Source of the DNA: an uncultured Clostridiaceae bacterium
GTDB lineage: Bacteria; Bacillota; Clostridia; TANB77; CAG-465
Direction: 5' to 3'
DNA: 64,000 bases
Assembly: GCA_947169155.1 (NCBI GenBank)
Contig: CAMVON010000002.1
Location: 62,001-126,000, forward strand
Made by a program: the position numbers and the translations under genes. Below the pieces are notes generated by a model that worked only from the letters and a program-made list of their open reading frames with translations, had not been told where the DNA came from and searched no databases. Shown here piece by piece: positions 27,656-35,736 of the stretch; position 1 is the first letter of the stretch, and the number at the start of each line of letters is the position of its first letter.

Positions 27656-28402
27656 TTGGAAGAAGAAGTAAAAAAAGAGAAAAAGACAAACAAGTTTAAA
27701 GCATTTTTAATAAAGAATTCAATACCTGCATATATTGCAATTGGTATATCTGCATTCTTACTTGCTAGCATGATTTCTGCTCAAGTAACAACAATGAGTA
27801 AATCTGAAGAAGTACTAAAAGGTATAAGACAAGATGAACTTGCAGACACACTTGTAAGTCTTCAAAGAGATTATGATGAATTAAAAGAAAAATATAATGA
27901 ATCACAAGAAATTGTTGAAGAATATCAAACAAGTTCTGCAACAAATAATACTCTAATTGGTTCAATGAAAAGTCAAATAGATACATTAAGTCTACTTGCT
28001 GGAACTACAGATGTAAAAGGTGAAGGAATAATTATTACATTATATGATGGAACTAGTTCAAATTCACTTGTACATGATAGTGACGTGCTTACTGTAATTA
28101 ATGAATTAAGAGTTGCAGGAGCAGAAGCAATAAGCGTAAATGAACAAAGAATAATCACTACATCTGCAGTAAGATGTGTAGGGTCAGTAATTCAAGTAAA
28201 CTACCAAAAAGTTGCTGCACCTTTTGAAATTAAAGCAATAGGAAATGCACAATATTTAGAAAGTGCAATGACTATTAAAAATGGTGTAGTAGATGTATTA
28301 AATGGTTATGGAATAAAAGTAACTCTTTCAAGAGAAAGTAATATAGCAATACCAAAGTATGATGGTGCATTATCATTCAACTTTGCAAAACAAGGAGAGT
28401 AG
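27656..28402 (+). CDS. DUF881 division-cluster membrane protein
   Basis: 248 residues starting at TTG 27656 (AAGGAGTTGG upstream). One membrane helix (about 20-40), a coiled coil (ELADTLVSLQRDYDELKEKYNESQEIVEEY) and a C-terminal DUF881 domain with GEGIIITLYDG and INELRVAGAEAISVNEQRI. DUF881 proteins are commonly found next to ftsQ and sbp in Firmicutes and Actinobacteria; their biochemical role is not established. The sbp gene follows 3 bp later. Confidence 0.85.
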   Translation: MEEEVKKEKKTNKFKAFLIKNSIPAYIAIGISAFLLASMISAQVTTMSKSEEVLKGIRQDELADTLVSLQRDYDELKEKYNESQEIVEEYQTSSATNNTLIGSMKSQIDTLSLLAGTTDVKGEGIIITLYDGTSSNSLVHDSDVLTVINELRVAGAEAISVNEQRIITTSAVRCVGSVIQVNYQKVAAPFEIKAIGNAQYLESAMTIKNGVVDVLNGYGIKVTLSRESNIAIPKYDGALSFNFAKQGE

Positions 28403-28405
28403 ATT

Positions 28406-28846
28406 ATGATATTAGGAATTATAATAGTTGCATTATTTGTATTATGTGGTATTTTAGCTGGGCAACACATAGTAATACCATATAGCAGTTATCAATATGT
28501 TGCCGTTGCTATACTTGCATGTCTAGATTCAGTGTTTGGTGCACTTGCTGCAAGTACTGGCAAAAAATTTAATATGAAAATATTTTTATCTGGTTTTTTC
28601 TTTAATGCTATATTTTCAATGTTTTTAGTTTACTTAGGTCAACTATTAAATGTTGAAATATATCTAGCAGCAGTAATTGTATTTGGAGGAAGAATCTTAA
28701 ATAACTTCTCAATTATCCGTAGAGATATTATGGATAAAGCGCAAGCTCAAAGAAGAAAAATAAGAAAGCAAAATATTGCTACTAACAAAACAATTAAAAC
28801 TGACATAGAAGCTGAACAAGAAGAGTTAGATAATGATATTTTATAG
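28406..28846 (+). CDS. sbp: Small basic membrane protein, DUF1290 (Sbp)
   Basis: 146 residues with three membrane helices in the first 110 and a basic/acidic tail. GILAGQHIVIPYSSYQYVAVAILACLDSVFGALAA matches the DUF1290/Sbp family, whose genes sit in the division operon between DUF881-type genes and ftsA/ftsZ. Here no ftsA or ftsZ follows; the cluster ends and a DUF975 gene comes next. The C-terminal tail after helix 3 (AQAQRRKIRKQNIATNKTIK) is an extension beyond the usual ~120 residues. Function unknown. Confidence 0.85.
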   Translation: MILGIIIVALFVLCGILAGQHIVIPYSSYQYVAVAILACLDSVFGALAASTGKKFNMKIFLSGFFFNAIFSMFLVYLGQLLNVEIYLAAVIVFGGRILNNFSIIRRDIMDKAQAQRRKIRKQNIATNKTIKTDIEAEQEELDNDIL

Positions 28847-28867
28847 ATTATGAAGGAGGGTTATATT

Positions 28868-29761
28868 ATGCCAAAAGCAAAGGAGATTAGAGCTAAAGCT
28901 AGAGAAGCTATGGCAGGCAAATGGGGAAGATTTGTAGGAATGAACCTATTATATCTTGTAGTTTTAATGGTTATTGGATTAATCACAGCTGCTCCATTAC
29001 TAGGATCACTAGGAGGTTTAGTAGATTTAGCTACTAAAGCAATGGCTGGAAAAACTATTACAGACGCAATGGTTACAAGTGTACTTGGAAGTTTTGTAGG
29101 AACTTCAGTACTATCTTCACTTCTTTCATTAGCAGCTATGCTAATTGAAGTACCACTTGCATATGCTTTAATTGAAAATATCATGAAAGCTAAAAGAGAT
29201 AATGAAACTACAGCTACATATTTCTTAGGAAGAATATTCCCAAGTTTTGGTAGAGCATGGAAAGTTACATTATGGCAAATAGTTAAATTGATTGTTCCAA
29301 CAATTCTTTACACTATAGGAATTATAGTTGCTGCAGTTGTAATGGGAATATTAACATCTCTTGGAGATGCAGGAGCAGTTATTGGTGGACTATTATACTT
29401 TGTTGCAATGGTTGCACTTGTTATCTGGTACCTTGGAAAAGCATTAAATCTATCTCTATCTGAATATGTTGCTATAGACAATCCAGAAATAACAGCTAAA
29501 GAAGCTGTAGAAAAATCTATAGAACTTATGCCAGGATACAGATGGAAATTAATCTGCTTAAGTCTTTCATTTATAGGATGGGCAATTCTTTGTTGCTTCA
29601 CATTTGGAATAGGAAACTTATTCTTAACTCCATACATGTCAGTTGCAAGTGTTGTATTCTATGAGGAAGTTTTAAAAGCTCACGGACAAACAGTAGGAAC
29701 TGCTCCAGCAGCAGAACCAGTAGCTGAGCCAGTTGTTGAAGAACAACCAACTCAAGAATAA
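28868..29761 (+). CDS. DUF975 family integral membrane protein
   Basis: 297 residues from ATG 28868, which follows AAGGAGGG; the track start at 28850 precedes that site. It starts MPKAKEIRAKAREAMAGKWG, the conserved amphipathic N-terminus of DUF975 proteins, followed by about five or six hydrophobic helices and a Pro/Glu/Val-rich tail. YVAIDNPEITAKEAVEKSIELMPGYRWKLICLSLSFIGW is the family's core signature. Function of the family is unknown. It may read through from the division cluster, being only ~20 bp from sbp. Confidence 0.85.
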   Translation: MPKAKEIRAKAREAMAGKWGRFVGMNLLYLVVLMVIGLITAAPLLGSLGGLVDLATKAMAGKTITDAMVTSVLGSFVGTSVLSSLLSLAAMLIEVPLAYALIENIMKAKRDNETTATYFLGRIFPSFGRAWKVTLWQIVKLIVPTILYTIGIIVAAVVMGILTSLGDAGAVIGGLLYFVAMVALVIWYLGKALNLSLSEYVAIDNPEITAKEAVEKSIELMPGYRWKLICLSLSFIGWAILCCFTFGIGNLFLTPYMSVASVVFYEEVLKAHGQTVGTAPAAEPVAEPVVEEQPTQE

Positions 29762-29774
29762 TAATTGAAAATTC

Positions 29775-29806
29775 AAAAGACAAGGATTTAATCCTTGTCT
29801 TTTTTT
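29775..29806. terminator. Bidirectional terminator between convergent genes
   Basis: AAAAGACAAGGAT/ATCCTTGTCTTTT stem, T run on the plus strand and TTTT on the minus strand. It serves the DUF975 gene and the converging CAP-domain gene. Confidence 0.8.
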
Positions 29807-30758
29807 ATCTCCCAATAAACATTAAAACTATAATATAACCATAAACGTCACTTGGTTCTATTCCAATACCTATGTAGTTATATGCATTAGACAAAATATT
29901 TTGTTTATGCGCATCTGAATTTAAAAATGAATCAATAGCTGAATCTATATTTGAATTACCAGCTATATTTTCTCCTGCGTGAATATAGGTAACACCTGCA
30001 TTTTGCATCATTTCAAATGGTGTTCCATAAGTTGGAGAGTTATGTGCAAAATAATTATTTTCTACCATATCTTTTGCTTTAGTATTTGCAACACTATCTA
30101 GTAATGAATCAATTGAAAGTGGAGGCAGACCATTTTCAATTCTAATAGCATTTATTTTTTCTAATATATAGTCTTCATCTGGAATAGGTTTTAAATCATT
30201 AGTTGTATCATTTACATCATTAATTATATTTGTATCTGTATTATCAAAAAAGTCTACTAAATCATCTCTAACCATACCAACAGTATTATTTTCTGTTACT
30301 ACAAGATAGAAGTTTTCAATTTTTCCTTGAACAAGTAGCTTTTCTCCTATTGTTAAAGTAGTAATACGTCTAAAACTTGTAGAAGGACCACCTCTTAAGA
30401 TTACATTTTGCGTATTTGTCTTTACATAGAAAGGAGAATAATCTGTATAAATTAAACCTTCTGTCTTTTCTCCAGTTATATCTACATAATCTTTAGAAAC
30501 TAAACCTACCTCATTATTTTCTAATTGAACAATATAGAAGTTGTCTATAGTTCCAACTAGTTTTAGTGGAGTATTTGCACTAAGAGTTTTAATATATGAT
30601 GAGTAATCTGTTGTAGGGCTACTTCTAAAATTAACATTTGCAGTAGTCTTTGCATATTCTGGTGCAAAGTGAGTAATAGTTGCAGCAAAAATAGTAGAAA
30701 AAGCTATAAGTAAAAGTACTGTAGTAATAATTATTATTTTAAGTTTTCTAATAGACAA
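29805..30758 (-). CDS. Secreted CAP-domain protein with SH3-like repeats
   Basis: 317 residues; TTG start with GAGGTGAT upstream. N-terminal hydrophobic segment (about 7-28) acts as signal or anchor. Two bacterial SH3 (SH3b) repeats follow: TTANVNFRSSPTTDY...VGLVSKDYVDI and TNTQNVILRGGPSTSF...VGMVRDDLVDF. The C-terminal 120 residues are a YkwD-like CAP/SCP domain: NAIRIENGLPPL, YFAHNSPTYGTPFEMM, AGENIAGN and NSDAHKQNILS, including the His/Glu cavity residues. Probably a wall-associated protein; CAP domain activity in bacteria is mostly undefined. It is transcribed alone. Confidence 0.88.
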   Translation of the reverse strand: MSIRKLKIIIITTVLLLIAFSTIFAATITHFAPEYAKTTANVNFRSSPTTDYSSYIKTLSANTPLKLVGTIDNFYIVQLENNEVGLVSKDYVDITGEKTEGLIYTDYSPFYVKTNTQNVILRGGPSTSFRRITTLTIGEKLLVQGKIENFYLVVTENNTVGMVRDDLVDFFDNTDTNIINDVNDTTNDLKPIPDEDYILEKINAIRIENGLPPLSIDSLLDSVANTKAKDMVENNYFAHNSPTYGTPFEMMQNAGVTYIHAGENIAGNSNIDSAIDSFLNSDAHKQNILSNAYNYIGIGIEPSDVYGYIIVLMFIGR

Positions 30759-30859
30759 AGTTTATCACCTCAAACATATTATTGGCAATAATTAACAATA
30801 TATTATTTCTTTTGCATAAAATTGGAAAAAAATATAAAAAATAATTGTGAGGTGAAATT

Positions 30860-32008
30860 ATGCAAAAAGGAATTTGGCAAAATAAATATTCAAATAATAA
30901 AATTTATCCATATTTAAATAAAGATATAAATTGTGACGTTATAGTAGTAGGCGGTGGAATAAGTGGTGCAATAACAAGTTTTTTCTTAGGTAAGGAAGGA
31001 TTTAATGTAGTAGTGTTAGAAAAGAATATAATAGGGTATAAAAATACAAGTATATCTACATCATGTATTACAGATTTTGTAGATGAACTATATTTAAAAA
31101 GAGAAAAAGATAAAAACAATTTAAGTAGATTAAATAGAAGAGCAAATGCACTTTTAGATGAAATACTAGTAGATATTGGAGATAACAATTATCTAAAGAA
31201 AATAAATCATAATATTATTAGTACAAAAATGTTTCAAAAGGGAATGTTTAAAGCAGAATTAGATGAGAGAGTAAAACTTGGAGAAGAGGTAAATATGCTA
31301 GAAAAAGGAAATGGAATAGTAATAGATAATTTAGCTAGAACAATTAATCCATATAATCTAACTTGTGACATTTTTAGTTATTTATCTAGTTTTCCAAATG
31401 TTCATATATATGAAAATACAAAATTAAAAAGTTTTAATTCTTCTTATGATTGCGTAAAAGTAATAACAAATAACGATTATATAATTTCTGCAAAGTCATT
31501 AATAATAACTACAAGTATAGATGGAATAGATATATCTAGTATACCTTCATGTGAATTATATAAAAGATTTGGTATAAAGCTTAAAACAAACTTTAAAGAA
31601 GATTTAAGCCTTAAAGTGTTAAATGATATACCAATTAATATAAGAGTGGATAATTTTGGCAATATGCTCGTATCAGGCATAGATACAAAGTATAACTATA
31701 GGATGGAAAATGATAAGTATTTATATATGCAAGAAAAAGAGAATGAAAAGAGATTAAAGTCATTAGTATATAAATTATTTCCAAAAATTGAGATTGCAGA
31801 TGAAATAATATCTTTTAGTGGAGATATAATACAAACAAAGGATAGATTACCAGTTATTTCAGAAATAGATAAACTACCAAATGTATATTTAAATGTTGGC
31901 GTGGGAAGTAGTTCAATACAAAATGTACTAATTGGAGCAGATATTCTTAAAGAGGCAGTAAGAGGTTATTACAAGAAAGAAGCCTCACTTTTTAAAATAA
32001 ATAGATAA
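30860..32008 (+). CDS. FAD-dependent oxidoreductase, DAO family
   Basis: 382 residues. Rossmann FAD-binding motif CDVIVVGGGISGAITSFFLGKEG with the terminal acidic residue in VVLEK places it in the D-amino acid oxidase/glycine oxidase superfamily; the C-terminal KDRLPVISEIDKLPNVYLNVGVGSSSIQN is the second FAD-contact region. The substrate is likely an amine or amino acid. It lacks the C-terminal Rieske domain found in some relatives. RBS GAGGTGAAATT. Divergent from the CAP gene and alone; no clue to the substrate in the neighbours. Confidence 0.82.
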   Translation: MQKGIWQNKYSNNKIYPYLNKDINCDVIVVGGGISGAITSFFLGKEGFNVVVLEKNIIGYKNTSISTSCITDFVDELYLKREKDKNNLSRLNRRANALLDEILVDIGDNNYLKKINHNIISTKMFQKGMFKAELDERVKLGEEVNMLEKGNGIVIDNLARTINPYNLTCDIFSYLSSFPNVHIYENTKLKSFNSSYDCVKVITNNDYIISAKSLIITTSIDGIDISSIPSCELYKRFGIKLKTNFKEDLSLKVLNDIPINIRVDNFGNMLVSGIDTKYNYRMENDKYLYMQEKENEKRLKSLVYKLFPKIEIADEIISFSGDIIQTKDRLPVISEIDKLPNVYLNVGVGSSSIQNVLIGADILKEAVRGYYKKEASLFKINR

Positions 32009-32088
32009 AAGTAATATTACAAAAATATTTCAAAAAATCTTTTAATTTATGTCGCAGTATGATATAATACGGACATAAAGGAGATGGG

Positions 32089-32763
32089 ATGATGTACAGA
32101 CTAAGGGTAGTATATGGTAAGTCAAAAGATGCCATGTACATTTCACAAGATGATACAGTTAAAATTTTTACAGATGCTTTTGAGAAGGCTATGATGCCTT
32201 TTGTAAAATCTGAGGTAACAGGGAAAATAGATATTAATTTTGCACATCCATTAGCAGACGGATATACAAGTACAGGCGAAATTTTTGATATGTATCTTAC
32301 AGAAGAAGTAGATACACGTTATTTAGTAAGAGAAGTAAACAAGACTCTACCTGCAGGATTTATTATCATGTCTGCAGAATATGTTCCAGCATCAGAAGAT
32401 GATATAAATATGAGAGTATATGGAGCAGAATATATCATTAGCCTAGATTATACAGAAAAATTTAAAGATAAATCTCTAAGAGAAAAAGATGAAATAAGAG
32501 CATTCTATAAAAAGAAAATGCAATTATATTTATCTCAACCTCAAATTTTCATCATAAAGAAAAGTTATGATAGAATGGAAAGATTAGATATTAAATCTCA
32601 AATAGATAGTTTTGATTTCAATATAGATGATAGTATAACAATTACTCTATCTGCAGGACCAAGATCTAATATAACACCTGCTGTAGTAATGGATGGATAC
32701 TCAGAATATATAAATGAAATTGTACCATATGATGTAAAAAGAAAGAAAATATATTACTCATAA
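32089..32763 (+). CDS. DUF2344 (TIGR03936-like) protein
   Basis: 224 residues. YRLRVVYGKSKDAMYISQDDTVKIFTDAFEKAMMPFV, then INFAHPLADGYTSTGEIFDMYL and LPAGFIIMSAEYVP follow the family layout of DUF2344, usually fused to or beside a radical SAM protein and upstream of rne/rplU. Here there is no radical SAM neighbour and the usual SxGFxPxPxxxF segment is degenerate (KSEVTGKIDINF). Start ATG 32089 or 32092 after AAAGGAG; a TATAAT box lies at 32063. The family is linked to RNA or RNase E/G context, but its biochemical role is not established. Confidence 0.7.
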   Translation: MMYRLRVVYGKSKDAMYISQDDTVKIFTDAFEKAMMPFVKSEVTGKIDINFAHPLADGYTSTGEIFDMYLTEEVDTRYLVREVNKTLPAGFIIMSAEYVPASEDDINMRVYGAEYIISLDYTEKFKDKSLREKDEIRAFYKKKMQLYLSQPQIFIIKKSYDRMERLDIKSQIDSFDFNIDDSITITLSAGPRSNITPAVVMDGYSEYINEIVPYDVKRKKIYYS

Positions 32764-32829
32764 AATTTCTAAAACGTAGTGTGTAACACAACTGTAACCA
32801 AAATGATAAGTATTATCGTTAACGAATTG

Positions 32830-32858
32830 TTGACAATGATTTTTTAATATGATTTAAT
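32830..32858 (+). promoter_or_regulatory. Promoter of spoVG
   Basis: TTGACA and TTTAAT with 17 bp spacing. A small inverted repeat GATAA-GTA-TTATC at 32805-32817 lies just upstream of the -35 and may be a regulator site. It does not look like a SigH promoter. Confidence 0.65.
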
Positions 32859-32890
32859 TAAAGTAACATTCAAGGAAGGCGGTGTGGAAC

Positions 32891-33145
32891 ATGCAAGTAA
32901 CAGACGTAAGAGTTAGAAAAGTAACTTCTCAAAACAGAATGAAAGCTATCGCTTCTATTACTATTGATGATGTTTTCGTAATCCACGACATCAAAGTTAT
33001 CGAAAGTGACAAAGGGTTATTTATCGCAATGCCTAGCAGAAAAACTCCAAATGGAGAATTTAAAGATATTGCTCATCCTATCAATACTGAAACTAGAGAA
33101 ATGTTACAAAATATGATTATTGAAAAATATAACGAGGCTGAGTAA
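32891..33145 (+). CDS. spoVG: SpoVG RNA/DNA-binding regulator
   Basis: 84 residues from ATG 32891 (AAGGAAGGCGG upstream; the track's GTG start overlaps that site). [33 protein letters not shown] and [21 protein letters not shown] are diagnostic for SpoVG. The protein is a small dimer that binds nucleic acid (RNA in several Firmicutes) and affects septation at sporulation, virulence and metabolism. It is monocistronic, with its own promoter and terminator. Confidence 0.97.
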   Translation: MQVTDVRVRKVTSQNRMKAIASITIDDVFVIHDIKVIESDKGLFIAMPSRKTPNGEFKDIAHPINTETREMLQNMIIEKYNEAE

Positions 33146-33173
33146 TTTATTTTAATAAATTATAATGAAAACT

Positions 33174-33205
33174 AAGAGGGTTATGATTCAATTACCCTCT
33201 TTTTA
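33174..33205 (+). terminator. Terminator after spoVG
   Basis: AAGAGGGT and ACCCTCTT form the stem over a ~12 nt loop, followed by TTTTTAT. Confidence 0.75.
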
Positions 33206-33230
33206 TATACTTATTTAGAAAGGAGAATTT

Positions 33231-34883
33231 ATGACAAATCCATATGTAAAAGATATAGTAGCAAAGATTCCTTTTGAACCTGGCATTTATATGATGAAAG
33301 ATGAAAAAGGTGAAATAATATACGTAGGTAAAGCTATATCACTAAGAAAAAGAGTAAGACAATATTTCCAAAAGAATAACAAAACAAAAAGAATAGAAAA
33401 TATGGCATCTTTAGTAAGAGACATAGACTATATTGTTGTAAATAACGAGGTAGAAGCTTTAAACCTTGAATGTAATTATATTAAAAAGCTATCTCCTAAG
33501 TTTAATGTTCTCCTTAAGGATGATAAAACTTATCCATACATTAAAGTAACAATAAAAGATAAGTATCCACTAATATATGTAACTCGTAGAAGAGTAGAAG
33601 ATAAAGCACTATATTTTGGCCCATATACTAATGTGGGCGCTATGCGTGATGCACTTCATACAATAAAAGAGATATTTCCAGTTAAAAGATGTAAATATAA
33701 CTTAGATAAGACTACAGTAAAAAATGCATGTTTATACTATCATATTGGAAGATGTTTAGGGCCATGTATCAACGATGTAAGTCTTAAAGCATATAAAGAT
33801 ATGATAGATCAAGTTGTATTATTCCTAGAAGGAAAAACTGGAGATATTAAAAAGCAACTTGAAGCTCAAATTGAAGAATGTATTCAAAAACTAGAATTTG
33901 AAAAAGCAGCAGTACTTAAGCAAAGATTAGATAATATAGATAAATTTGCTACAAAACAAACAGTATCTAACTTAAATGAGACAAGCTCAGATATATGGGG
34001 ATATGTATATAGTGAAGATACATTATTTATACAAATATTTAAGATAAGAGATTATAAAATTGTTCTTCATGATAACGTAAAATTAACAGATATATCTGAA
34101 GAAGAGATAGAAGAGTCACTAGTACAAATTGTTTCAAACTATTATACAGATAACAATGATATGCCTAAGAAAGTATATATTAAACTAGAAGATGAACAAA
34201 TAGAACTAATTAATAATCTTTTTGAAAAACGTGAAACTAAGATTAAAGTAATTAGTCCAAAACGTGGTGAAAAATCTAACCTAGTTAAAATGGTAGAAAA
34301 TAACATTCATATTAACATTGAAGATAAGAAAAACAATGTAGTAGATGACCTTGCAGGACTACTTGGATTTAAAGAAGGAATTGAGTCAATCGAGTGTTAT
34401 GATATTTCAAACTTAAGAAACGACTACATAGTAGGTTGTATGATTAGATTTGAAAATGGAAAATTAAACAAGAGTATGTACAGAAAATTTAAAATTAAAA
34501 GTACACTAACTCAAGATGACCCAAAATGTATGTATGAAGTGTTATATAGACGTCTAAATCATGCAAAAGACTGGCCACTTCCAGATGTAATGCTAATTGA
34601 TGGTGCAATGAACCAATTAAATGCTGTTAAAAAAGCAATGGAAGATGTAGGAGAAGGAACAAACTTCTATGGTATGGTTAAAAATGATAAACACAGAACT
34701 AGAGGCTTAATAGATAAAGATGGAAATGAGTTTGATCTAACAGACAAGAAAAACATATTAAATTTCTTAACATTTTTACAAGATGAAATCCATAGATTTG
34801 TTATTACTTATCACAGACAATTAAGAGACACAGTAAAACTTAAAGATGGTAAAGTATACAAAGGTGTAGAGAAGAAAAAGTAG
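33231..34883 (+). CDS. uvrC: Excinuclease ABC subunit C, short form
   Basis: 550 residues; the nucleotide excision repair nuclease that cuts on both sides of a lesion. N-terminal GIY-YIG domain (GIY at 18-20, YVG at 31-33), the Cys region KRCKYNLDKTTVKNACLYYHIGRCLGPC, a UVR motif near 215-235 (IEECIQKLEFEKAAVLKQRLDNI), and the RNase H-like 5' nuclease domain (CYDISNLRNDYIVGCMIRFENGK, LIDGAMNQLNA, HRFVITYHRQLR). The protein stops soon after and lacks the C-terminal helix-hairpin-helix DNA-binding domain of typical ~600-residue UvrC. The next gene starts 9 bp later, so no frameshifted HhH is hidden. Confidence 0.93.
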   Translation: MTNPYVKDIVAKIPFEPGIYMMKDEKGEIIYVGKAISLRKRVRQYFQKNNKTKRIENMASLVRDIDYIVVNNEVEALNLECNYIKKLSPKFNVLLKDDKTYPYIKVTIKDKYPLIYVTRRRVEDKALYFGPYTNVGAMRDALHTIKEIFPVKRCKYNLDKTTVKNACLYYHIGRCLGPCINDVSLKAYKDMIDQVVLFLEGKTGDIKKQLEAQIEECIQKLEFEKAAVLKQRLDNIDKFATKQTVSNLNETSSDIWGYVYSEDTLFIQIFKIRDYKIVLHDNVKLTDISEEEIEESLVQIVSNYYTDNNDMPKKVYIKLEDEQIELINNLFEKRETKIKVISPKRGEKSNLVKMVENNIHINIEDKKNNVVDDLAGLLGFKEGIESIECYDISNLRNDYIVGCMIRFENGKLNKSMYRKFKIKSTLTQDDPKCMYEVLYRRLNHAKDWPLPDVMLIDGAMNQLNAVKKAMEDVGEGTNFYGMVKNDKHRTRGLIDKDGNEFDLTDKKNILNFLTFLQDEIHRFVITYHRQLRDTVKLKDGKVYKGVEKKK

Positions 34884-34892
34884 GAGGAGAAA

Positions 34893-35294
34893 ATGAAGGC
34901 AATAACTATAAAACAACCTTGGGCAACACTTATCATGAGTGGAGTTAAAAGATTTGAATTTAGGAGTTGGAAAACAAATTTTAGAGGAGATGTTCTAATT
35001 CACGCAGGAAAAGGAATAGATAAAGAGGCAGTAGAACGCTTAGCTAAATATTTACCAGATGAGCTTCCTATGGGAAAGATATTAGGCAAAGTAACTATAA
35101 CAGATTGTGTTCCAATGAGTGATGAATTTGCAGATATGCTATCTAAAGAAAATAGCGATATTTATACAACACATTCTTTTTCTAGAAACTTTGGATTTCA
35201 AATGGAAAATGTAGTACCTTTCAAAAAACAAATTGATGCAAAAGGACAATTAGGATTTTGGAATATAGATATAGATGAAAAAGAATTGACATAA
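34893..35294 (+). CDS. ASCH domain protein
   Basis: 133 residues. MKAITIKQPWATLIMSGVKRFEFRSW is the ASCH signature (PUA-like fold; the KxxE/R site and W/P start), continuing with GDVLIHAGKGID and KILGKVTITDC. ASCH domains bind RNA or modified nucleosides and some are nucleoside amidohydrolases or nucleases. Located 9 bp after uvrC and translated from GTAGGAGG, so co-transcribed. Specific role not evident. Confidence 0.82.
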   Translation: MKAITIKQPWATLIMSGVKRFEFRSWKTNFRGDVLIHAGKGIDKEAVERLAKYLPDELPMGKILGKVTITDCVPMSDEFADMLSKENSDIYTTHSFSRNFGFQMENVVPFKKQIDAKGQLGFWNIDIDEKELT

Positions 35295-35334
35295 AAATAG
35301 TCGAAATAATATACGCTAATTAATAATTCTTAAG

Positions 35335-35358
35335 GGAGAGCTTCGGCTCTCTATTTTT
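35335..35358 (+). terminator. Terminator after uvrC-ASCH
   Basis: GAGAGC-TTCG-GCTCTC with the very stable UUCG tetraloop, followed by TATTTTTAT. The same hairpin recurs at 35445-35468. Confidence 0.85.
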
Positions 35359-35365
35359 ATATTTA

Positions 35366-35394
35366 TTGAAAATAAGTCAAAGAAGTGATATAAT
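35366..35394 (+). promoter_or_regulatory. Promoter of a tiny intergenic RNA
   Basis: TTGAAA and TATAAT with 17 bp spacing, directly behind the ASCH terminator and about 7 bp before the proposed small RNA. Confidence 0.6.
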
Positions 35395-35400
35395 ATAAAC

Positions 35401-35471
35401 GGTGTATAGATATAATATAGGTCTATATACTATTTTGACTATATGGAGAGCTTCGGCTCTCCGTTTTTTTG
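35401..35471 (+). ncRNA. Putative ~70 nt small RNA
   Basis: Between a good promoter and a UUCG terminator there is no ORF. The transcript would carry a 5' hairpin (GTGTATAGA with TCTATATAC), a short single-stranded stretch and the terminator GGAGAGC-TTCG-GCTCTCC with seven T. Compact two-hairpin RNAs like this may act as small regulators, or be a by-product of a leader. Family unknown. Confidence 0.4.
35444..35470 (+). terminator. UUCG terminator of the tiny RNA
   Basis: GGAGAGC-TTCG-GCTCTCC with a seven-T tail, sharing the 14-base hairpin core with the terminator 110 bp upstream. Confidence 0.85.
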
Positions 35472-35479
35472 TTCACTAG

Positions 35480-35506
35480 TTGAAAAATAAGCATAAGTGA
35501 TATAAT
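35480..35506 (+). promoter_or_regulatory. Promoter of the 6S-like RNA
   Basis: TTGAAA and TATAAT with a short 15 bp spacer. The -10 flank GTGATATAATA is shared with the promoter at 35366-35394. Confidence 0.5.
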
Positions 35507-35512
35507 ACATGT

Positions 35513-35720
35513 ATAGACACTTGTTTGAGTGACATAACTTTTGCCTTGGGATAATTTCTAAGCTGGATAAAATTTTAGAAAATATTCAAATGAGAGATTT
35601 TATATCATTAGCTTTACTCCAAGTAAGGAGTGTTTTAAGAATGAGTAATAGTCAAAATAAAGCTAAAGTATAAAGAGAGAATAAAAAAGGTGAGGATAGA
35701 CTAATAATCTATCCTCTTAT
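35513..35720 (+). ncRNA. ssrS: Putative 6S RNA
   Basis: A ~200 nt non-coding unit with promoter and terminator that folds into one long rod. ACTTTTGCCTTGG pairs with CCAAGTAAGGAGT (interrupted by an internal loop), AAGCT..ATAAAAT pairs with ATTTTAT..AGCTT towards the tip, and TTTGA near the 5' end pairs with TCAAA near the 3' end, leaving a large unpaired bulge between. A closing stem, central bubble and long apical arm is the 6S RNA design, by which it mimics an open promoter and holds SigA-RNA polymerase. The match is by architecture, not by a covariance search. Confidence 0.5.
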
Positions 35721-35727
35721 TTTTGTT
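35692..35727. terminator. Bidirectional terminator
   Basis: GAGGATAGA/TCTATCCTC perfect 9 bp stem with TTATTTTTG on the plus strand and ACCTTTTTTATT on the minus strand. It ends the 6S-like RNA and the converging gene at 35737. Confidence 0.85.
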
Positions 35728-35736
35728 TTTTTTATT

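Noticed and set aside
34884-34892. Frameshift as the cause of the short UvrC
   Set aside because: Only 9 bp precede the next gene, which is a recognised ASCH protein, so no HhH remnant can be hidden.
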